Source of the DNA: Anaerolineae bacterium | Lineage (GTDB): Bacteria; Chloroflexota; Anaerolineae; JAAYZQ01 | Assembly: GCA_023544525.1 (NCBI GenBank) | Contig: JAMJFU010000008.1 | Coordinates: 1 to 41,582 of the forward strand | Reading direction: 5' to 3' | DNA: 41,582 nucleotides | Part shown: positions 36,243 to 41,582 of the stretch, piece by piece | How the letters are laid out: every line of letters begins with the position of its first letter | How positions within the stretch are numbered: the stretch's first letter is position 1 | Translations under genes and position numbers: made by a program | Notes under the pieces: model-generated | The model's database searches: none | What the model was told of the DNA's origin: nothing | Seen by the model: the letters and a program-made list of their open reading frames with translations, nothing else

Positions 36243-36935
36243 TCAGCCTCCCAAAAGACCACGCACAGCGTCTAGCAGGAATTGAACCCGACCTACCAAC
36301 ACGGAGAGGCGCGACATAAATGTGGCGGCAAAGATGGCCGCAAACGTGACCAGGATGAACCAACGGCCCACCCCGCCCCACACCCGGACGAGGCTGTTGC
36401 GCAACCCCACCAGCCGTCCCTCCCGCCCTGCACCAAAGTAGAAGTGCAGCAAGACACCTGTGGCTCCGGTCAGGACGACCAGGCCACTGAACAAGCCTAA
36501 TCCAGGACCATACCGGTCCGTGTAGCCCATCACGTCTGAGGCTGCCTCCACCTGGGGTATGAGGGTCCCCAGGAGCGCTCCACCAATGGCCAGTGCCGCG
36601 CCGACGCCCAACAACAAGGCTACACTCAAGCTGCCCAACCAGGATAGCCGTTTCATCGGCTTGGTCAGGAGCAACAGCCCAAGGACCAACGTGATCCCGA
36701 GGAGCAACACGCTGTCCCAATCCCCGCCGGCCAGGGCAGTAACCAAAGGAGTGACCAGTTTGGGGGCTATTACGTTGTGAAAGGCGACCACTGCGGCATA
36801 GCCGACGGCTGCTCCGATAAAGAGGTGCTCAGCCAGACGATAGAGCACGTTATCGCCCAGTAGGTAGCTGAACACAAAGAGGGTCAGCACGATGGCAACC
36901 ACGGTGCCTGCCGTGTCGAGCAGAGCTGCTTCCAT
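36243..36935 (-). CDS. Polytopic (about 6 TM) membrane protein of unknown function
   Basis: MEAALLDTAGTVVAIVLTLFVFSYLLGDNVLYRLAEHLFIGAAVGYAAVVAFHNV...; TAATG overlap with upstream CDS stop. Confidence 0.7.
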   Translation of the reverse strand: MEAALLDTAGTVVAIVLTLFVFSYLLGDNVLYRLAEHLFIGAAVGYAAVVAFHNVIAPKLVTPLVTALAGGDWDSVLLLGITLVLGLLLLTKPMKRLSWLGSLSVALLLGVGAALAIGGALLGTLIPQVEAASDVMGYTDRYGPGLGLFSGLVVLTGATGVLLHFYFGAGREGRLVGLRNSLVRVWGGVGRWFILVTFAAIFAATFMSRLSVLVGRVQFLLDAVRGLLGG

Positions 36936-39376
36936 TACTGCCCCCTTCCGGCGTTGCGTCGCGTCGATCGGGCTACAGCGCCTACCACCAGCACCAGGAC
37001 GAACACCAGGTGCCCTGCCAGCTGGGCATCCAGCCGCACGGCTGTCGGCCCGATGAGGACATCCTCGCCACTGACCAGGGCTTCGTACTCGGCCGCACCC
37101 GGCACCCCGGCGATGAGCCCTTCGAGCTGCCGCGACTCTGTTTCATAATAGGCCCGCGCGATGGGCTCCACCGAGGCACTGACCCCCGCACTCAGGGGCA
37201 CATCGTAGGGCGTGCCAGCCTGCTCGATCCACCAACGTAGGGTATCCTGGGTTGCGGCCAGCTCGACAATGAGCGCAAAACTCTGAACGTCGGTCACCCC
37301 TGCCGCAACCTCGAGTTCGGCCAGGGGTGTGGCCTGAAAATCACGAGGAAGCGCCTGCTCTATCGACTCGCCCAGGAGCCGTACCGCCGCCACCTGGCCC
37401 GGCAGATAGCCCAGATTGGCATATAGCAGGTCTGGGCCATCGGCGTCACCGGCACGGCCCTGTGCTAGCTCATCGAGCACCATCTCGGCTGTGGCCGGGC
37501 CCGCTGGAAGCAAACTGACGGCTACCACGCGCGCCTGCCGGTCCATCAGGTGGCCGACGATGCTGCGGGCCAGGACGTCCATCTCGCCGCTGGTCGTGGG
37601 GTCGTAATCAAAGGCTACGAGCACCGGAGAGCCTGCCTCCAGCGACTCGATGCCTTGGTAGAGGCTCTGCTCCGCAGGGAGCGGAGTCGCACGGCGAACC
37701 AGCACCGGCTCGCCGATCAACAGCGGCACCGTGACAACCGCGATCAGGACCAGGTAAATTATCCACAGGGGCAAACGAGCGATCAGTGGGACTTCGGCCT
37801 GGACCATCGGCTTGGGAGGGCTCTCGGGCGGCCTGCGCACGATTTCGGCAAAGAGCCGCGCTTGAGGGGTATCAGCGGAGGGCAGCTCCGGCCCTCCAGT
37901 AGCTGTCACTGCCCTGGGCTGCGCGATCAGCATCTCGACGGGCAGCGTCCCGATCAGTCCCGCCAACAGGCCCCCTTCTTCCGGGACCTCTTCGACCTCT
38001 GGCGTTTCCTCCTCCAGATCCTCCTCTTCGCGCAACTCCAGGGGTTTGAGGGCCAGGAGCCAGCCTGGGATATCCGCTCTGGCCAGACCCTCATCTTCCT
38101 CCATGTCATCTGCAGACAGCACCAGCCAGTCGGGCACCTCCCCCGCTTCGGCCAGTTCCTCCCCCGACAGCACCTCCGCCTCTGCCTCAGGAGGCCGGAG
38201 GGCTTCCAGCCAATCTGGAAGCTCCGCCTCGGGCATCCCCAACGTATCAGGTGGCGGTGCCATGGCGGTTGCCTCAGGGGACATCTCGATCTCTTCCTCA
38301 TCCACCCAGTCGAGCGTCTCCTCTTCGGCCGGCTCCTCCTCGACCGGCTCCTCATGGCCGGAGGCTGCCGCCTCATCCTCCACTGCTCCCACAAGCCCGA
38401 GGGCTACCAGCCACTCAGGGGTTGCCATTGCCTCCTCTTCATAGGCGGGGACCTCCGGCTCTTCGTCGTCCAGCCCAGCCGGGGTCTCATCCTCGTCCGC
38501 CTCTTCTTCGGCGCTGAAGGGCATCCCCTCTTCCTCATCCTCCTCGGGCAGCCCCAGCGCGGCCAGCCACTCCGGAGCTCCGGCCCCCTCCCCTTCGGCG
38601 ACAGGGGGCTCCCTTTGCTCTTCAGGCTCGTCTATCCAATCGGGAGCCGCGTCCTCCGCTTCTCCTTCCGCGTAAAAGGCCGGGCCTTCGTCTTCCCCTT
38701 CTTCCCCCTGTTCCCCAGAGGCATTTGCTGCTTCCAGCCAGTCGGGCAACTCCCCTCCTCCGCTCTCGGGGCCCTGTGCTCCGGCTTCTTCCTCAACCTG
38801 CTCAGCATCCTCCAGCCATGCATCTTCCCCTTCGTTGTGCCCCTCGATAGGTGCGAGCAGCTCTGCTTCTTGTTTCTCTGCCGGGCTGCGCAGTTCGCGC
38901 AGCCAATCTGGAACATCGTCGTCTGCGCCCTGTCCCTCGCCTGGCTCTTCAGCCGGAATAGAAGCACGCAGATCCTGGAGCCAGTCGGGGATCTCGTCTC
39001 CCTCGTCGCCCTCTTCCCTCGCTGCCCCCGCGCCCGGCTCGTCTGACCAGCTGTCCCCCAGCGCCCGCAGCCACGCCGGCATATCCCCTGCAGCTTCGGG
39101 CGCCTCGCTTTCATCCGGCGCATCTTCCTCAGGGGCTGAGGCCTTGGTCGGGAGCGAGAGCCCCTTGATGGGCGGACCCACCTCTGCCCCTGAAGCGTCT
39201 AACGGTGCGGGGAGCAGGCGCCCGCCACATTCGTCGCAGAACACATTCTGCACCGAATTCATGATCCCGCAGTGAGGGCACTTGATGCGCGTATGGGTAC
39301 CCAGCTTTTGCCCACAGTCGTTGCAAAATTTGCTCCCCTCCCTGTTTGCAGTTCCGCATCTTGGGCAGTAGATCAT
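36935..39376 (-). CDS. Double zinc-ribbon protein with acidic disordered region bearing PDWLxxL motif array, TM and external domain
   Basis: CPRCGTANREGSKFCNDCGQ, CPHCGIMNSVQNVFCDECGG; about 10 PDWL-like motifs; TM RLPLWIIYLVLIAVVTVPLLIG and C-terminal TM AGHLVFVLVLVVGAV. Confidence 0.75.
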   Translation of the reverse strand: MIYCPRCGTANREGSKFCNDCGQKLGTHTRIKCPHCGIMNSVQNVFCDECGGRLLPAPLDASGAEVGPPIKGLSLPTKASAPEEDAPDESEAPEAAGDMPAWLRALGDSWSDEPGAGAAREEGDEGDEIPDWLQDLRASIPAEEPGEGQGADDDVPDWLRELRSPAEKQEAELLAPIEGHNEGEDAWLEDAEQVEEEAGAQGPESGGGELPDWLEAANASGEQGEEGEDEGPAFYAEGEAEDAAPDWIDEPEEQREPPVAEGEGAGAPEWLAALGLPEEDEEEGMPFSAEEEADEDETPAGLDDEEPEVPAYEEEAMATPEWLVALGLVGAVEDEAAASGHEEPVEEEPAEEETLDWVDEEEIEMSPEATAMAPPPDTLGMPEAELPDWLEALRPPEAEAEVLSGEELAEAGEVPDWLVLSADDMEEDEGLARADIPGWLLALKPLELREEEDLEEETPEVEEVPEEGGLLAGLIGTLPVEMLIAQPRAVTATGGPELPSADTPQARLFAEIVRRPPESPPKPMVQAEVPLIARLPLWIIYLVLIAVVTVPLLIGEPVLVRRATPLPAEQSLYQGIESLEAGSPVLVAFDYDPTTSGEMDVLARSIVGHLMDRQARVVAVSLLPAGPATAEMVLDELAQGRAGDADGPDLLYANLGYLPGQVAAVRLLGESIEQALPRDFQATPLAELEVAAGVTDVQSFALIVELAATQDTLRWWIEQAGTPYDVPLSAGVSASVEPIARAYYETESRQLEGLIAGVPGAAEYEALVSGEDVLIGPTAVRLDAQLAGHLVFVLVLVVGAVARSTRRNAGRGQ

Positions 39377-39415
39377 CTCAGCATCACTCCCTTGGAGGAA
39401 AAGAGAAACGCGTGC

Positions 39416-40048
39416 TCAATCGCTGTAGGGCCGCTCGACGCCCAGTAAGAGACGAATGCCGGTCAGGACTGCGCCCAGTGCCACGCCCAACAGGATGCCT
39501 CGCACCCCGGCCATTGTCGGAACGTCGAGGATCCAATCCTTGACGTCGACCAGCACCGGCACCAGGCCAGCAGCCACCTGCCCCACCAATACCAGCAGGG
39601 CCACGAGGAGCATCACTGCCGACTCCAGGTTGCGATGCGACACGAGGCGGTATCCTGCAGTGATCATCAGAAAGACCAGCAGCGCCGAAAGAGCAGCCTG
39701 GACCGGCAACTGGATATTCTGAAAGATCCACTGCACCGCCGGCTGCGAGGGCCCCGACGGCTGGTTGCCGAGAGGCGGCAGGCCCAGGGCCAGCACCACC
39801 AGCAAGGCGACCAACAAGACAAAGCTGTAGAGGCTGTTGGCGCCACCCTCGCGGATCTTGCGGCCATGGACCCGAAGCACGTTCAGCAATCCCAAAAAGA
39901 ATGCAAAGGCGGCGACAATCACCGCCGCATCGATCAGATAGACAGCGACAGCATCTACCAGGGGGATCGAGCCAAACACCGCAACCAGAACCAGAAGGCC
40001 CACGGCTATGGCAATCGCGGTCGGCACAACTCGTTTCAAAGCAGCCAT
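39416..40048 (-). CDS. Polytopic membrane protein of unknown function
   Basis: Hydrophobic segments AIAIAVGLLVLVAVFGSI, AVIVAAFAFFLGLLNVL, SLYSFVLLVALLVVLALGL, SAVMLLVALLVLVGQVAAG; AAGGAG RBS before ATG 40048. Confidence 0.7.
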   Translation of the reverse strand: MAALKRVVPTAIAIAVGLLVLVAVFGSIPLVDAVAVYLIDAAVIVAAFAFFLGLLNVLRVHGRKIREGGANSLYSFVLLVALLVVLALGLPPLGNQPSGPSQPAVQWIFQNIQLPVQAALSALLVFLMITAGYRLVSHRNLESAVMLLVALLVLVGQVAAGLVPVLVDVKDWILDVPTMAGVRGILLGVALGAVLTGIRLLLGVERPYSD

Positions 40049-40064
40049 GGCCAGCTCCTTGATC

Positions 40065-40799
40065 TCACGCGAGGATCTTGAGAATAGCCAGTCCGATGAT
40101 AGCGGCGATAATAGCCCACCGGGCCCAGTCCTCCGCCAGGAGGCTGGCAACCTGGAGCGGTCCGCGCCCAACATAGGGACTGCTGGCAAACATCTCTTCG
40201 CCGATTAGGGGCTCGTCGGCCGTGGCATAGACAAAGGGCAGAGTCCTCGGATCTGCGGAACCGACGATCTGTGGCACTCCCTTGCGTGCGCCTGCCTCCC
40301 CCATCAGCAAATATTCGTCCCCAAATGTGCCGACCATCACGTTGCCCCGCAATGGCTCTCTCTGCAAGAGGCCCATCACGCCTGCGGCATATGCCAGGGG
40401 GACAGGGGCAATGAAGCGGACCTGGGTCGGATCATAGCCGTTGGGACGCCCGTGCCGCGCGTAGGCCCGGCGTAGGATGTCCTGGGCAATGGGCAGGACG
40501 GTTGGGTCGCCAACCGTCACGATCAGGGGTGCATCACTGGCTACGGCTTGCTCGGCCAGCTCAGAAAGGAGGGCCAGGCCGGCCCACGTCTCAGCGGTGG
40601 CAGCGCCACCAACGCCGGCTACACCGACCGACACGTGTAGAGGCTGATTCGTCTCGGCCGATCGTCCCACCGCCTTTGGTAGCTCCTCCATCCCGGGTAG
40701 AGGGCGCAGCTCTCCAGCCTTGCCCGCCCTGACCCTTATCACCAGGAACAGCAATAATGGCAAGAGCAACAACAGCAGGACCAACCCGATCGCTTCCAT
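40065..40799 (-). CDS. Membrane protein of unknown function with N- and C-terminal TMs (possibly DUF6754-like)
   Basis: MEAIGLVLLLLLLPLLLFLVIRV...LHVSVGVAGVGGAATAETWAGLALLSELAEQAVASDAPLIVTVGDPTVLPIAQDILRRAY...WAIIAAIIGLAILKILA. TGATG overlap with upstream CDS. Confidence 0.65.
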   Translation of the reverse strand: MEAIGLVLLLLLLPLLLFLVIRVRAGKAGELRPLPGMEELPKAVGRSAETNQPLHVSVGVAGVGGAATAETWAGLALLSELAEQAVASDAPLIVTVGDPTVLPIAQDILRRAYARHGRPNGYDPTQVRFIAPVPLAYAAGVMGLLQREPLRGNVMVGTFGDEYLLMGEAGARKGVPQIVGSADPRTLPFVYATADEPLIGEEMFASSPYVGRGPLQVASLLAEDWARWAIIAAIIGLAILKILA

Positions 40800-41095
40800 C
40801 AGCCCTTCTCCTCGCCCTCCGGGTCACGCACTGGTTCGCGCTCCTCTAGCCGCGCTACCAGGCGGTCAAGGTTCTCCCTATCGGCCAGCAACTCGGCATA
40901 GCCCGCGATGCTCGATTCGTCGACCAGGTAACTCAGCAGTGGCTGGCACAACAACAAGCCTTGGCTTGCCAGAAAGCTGAAAGGCCTGGCGATCTCGAGG
41001 AACAGCAGGGCGGGAAGCGTCAGTCTCCAGCGTCGAATCCGGCAATACAGATCATCCATTTGCTTCGCGCCCATACCCAGGCCTGGTTCTCTCAT
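40799..41095 (-). CDS. Small protein with hydrophobic segments, first gene of the GlmL-type operon
   Basis: LTLPALLFLEIARPFSFLASQGLLLCQPLLSYLVDE; overlaps the next gene. Exact start uncertain. Confidence 0.5.
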   Translation of the reverse strand: MREPGLGMGAKQMDDLYCRIRRWRLTLPALLFLEIARPFSFLASQGLLLCQPLLSYLVDESSIAGYAELLADRENLDRLVARLEEREPVRDPEGEEKG

Positions 41096-41109
41096 AACCA
41101 ACCTACCAG

Positions 41110-41115
41110 ATTATA
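41110..41115 (-). promoter_or_regulatory. Extended -10 promoter element (TGGTATAAT, minus strand) for the GlmL-type operon
   Basis: attatacca on the plus strand; -35 weak. Confidence 0.45.
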
Positions 41116-41142
41116 CCACAAAATAAACAATTTTGCTAGTAT

Positions 41143-41164
41143 CAGGGTGTATAATTTCACCCTG
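41143..41164. promoter_or_regulatory. Perfect 7-bp inverted repeat enclosing TATAAT
   Basis: cagggtg-tataattt-caccctg in the intergenic region between divergent genes. Confidence 0.55.
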
Positions 41165-41267
41165 GTTGACGTAAGAGTGGCTAGAGTATACCATCATTTT
41201 GCTTCCTCGGCAAGTTGACATTTTCGTCTCTTCTCACACGCTTTGCAAGGTATGGAAGGGAGAGTGG

Positions 41268-41459
41268 GTGATCTCGATCGCCGTCGGCCTGGCCATGGTG
41301 CTCAACTTCCTTGTCGCAGCCCTGGCCGGCGTCCTCGTGCCCCTGGGCTTGATGCGCATCAAGGTCGATCCGGCCCTGGCTTCCGCTGCCTTTGTGACCG
41401 CCCTGACCGATACCTTCAGCTTTCTCTTTTTCCTGGGGATCGCCACCCTGTTAATCTAG
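41268..41459 (+). pseudogene. mgtE: Truncated C-terminus of an MgtE-type Mg2+ transporter
   Basis: ISIAVGLAMVLNFLVAALAGVLVPLGLMRIKVDPALASAAFVTALTDTFSFLFFLGIATLLI matches the last two MgtE TMs; no upstream MgtE sequence. Confidence 0.65.
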
Positions 41460-41561
41460 GGCAGCCGAGGACCATAGAACACTGCCCGCCGAAAACTCGA
41501 TGGCGCGGGCTGGATTATCAACAGGTCTTGGGGGACCGGGCCTGCTCCTGCATTTCGCTCA

Positions 41562-41582
41562 GGCCAGGTCAAACTCCTGGCC
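41562..41582. other. Perfect 7-bp hairpin at the window edge
   Basis: ggccagg-tcaaact-cctggcc. Confidence 0.35.

Noticed and set aside
37550-39046. 498-aa plus-strand ORF
   Set aside because: Mirror of the E/D-rich region of the zinc-ribbon protein; the sense frame has zinc ribbons and a PDWL array.
1-41582. CRISPR array, prophage, transposase or tRNA/rRNA genes
   Set aside because: No regularly spaced repeats, transposase or phage proteins, or tRNA/rRNA sequences recognised on reading.

Overview
This 41.6 kb GC-rich window looks like a chromosomal segment of a Chloroflexota (Anaerolineae-like) bacterium; that placement is inferred from gene style, not from a marker gene. I found no rRNA, tRNA, CRISPR array or intact mobile element. 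Left part: the 3' end of an M20 amidohydrolase, a PTP-like protein, a DUF362 Tat-lipoprotein, a non-pyrrolysine MttB-superfamily methyltransferase, and two large secreted HExxH proteins (one with a VWA domain and a C-terminal YLPLVVR tail). Also here are a PEP-utilizing-domain fragment, a cytidylate-kinase-like protein and a V4R-domain protein. Two ftsH paralogues flank a corrinoid module (corrinoid protein, ferredoxin/ASKHA reductive activator, EamA transporter, IclR regulator). Middle: a predicted pseudokinase, a diacylglycerol-kinase-like protein, and a minus-strand cluster I consider a candidate undescribed envelope-stress system: STAND ATPase-wHTH regulator > PspA > SBP-like > SBP-vWA > coiled-coil membrane protein > orphan LIV-type SBP. 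Right: a small LAxTG sortase-substrate-like protein and a tightly packed minus-strand operon of small membrane proteins, a zinc-ribbon/acidic protein with about 10 PDWLxxL motifs, a GlmL/MutL-type ASKHA protein and a KOW-like beta protein, with no glutamate mutase in view. A truncated MgtE C-terminus lies at the right edge. All product calls come from reading the translations by eye; no searches were run.
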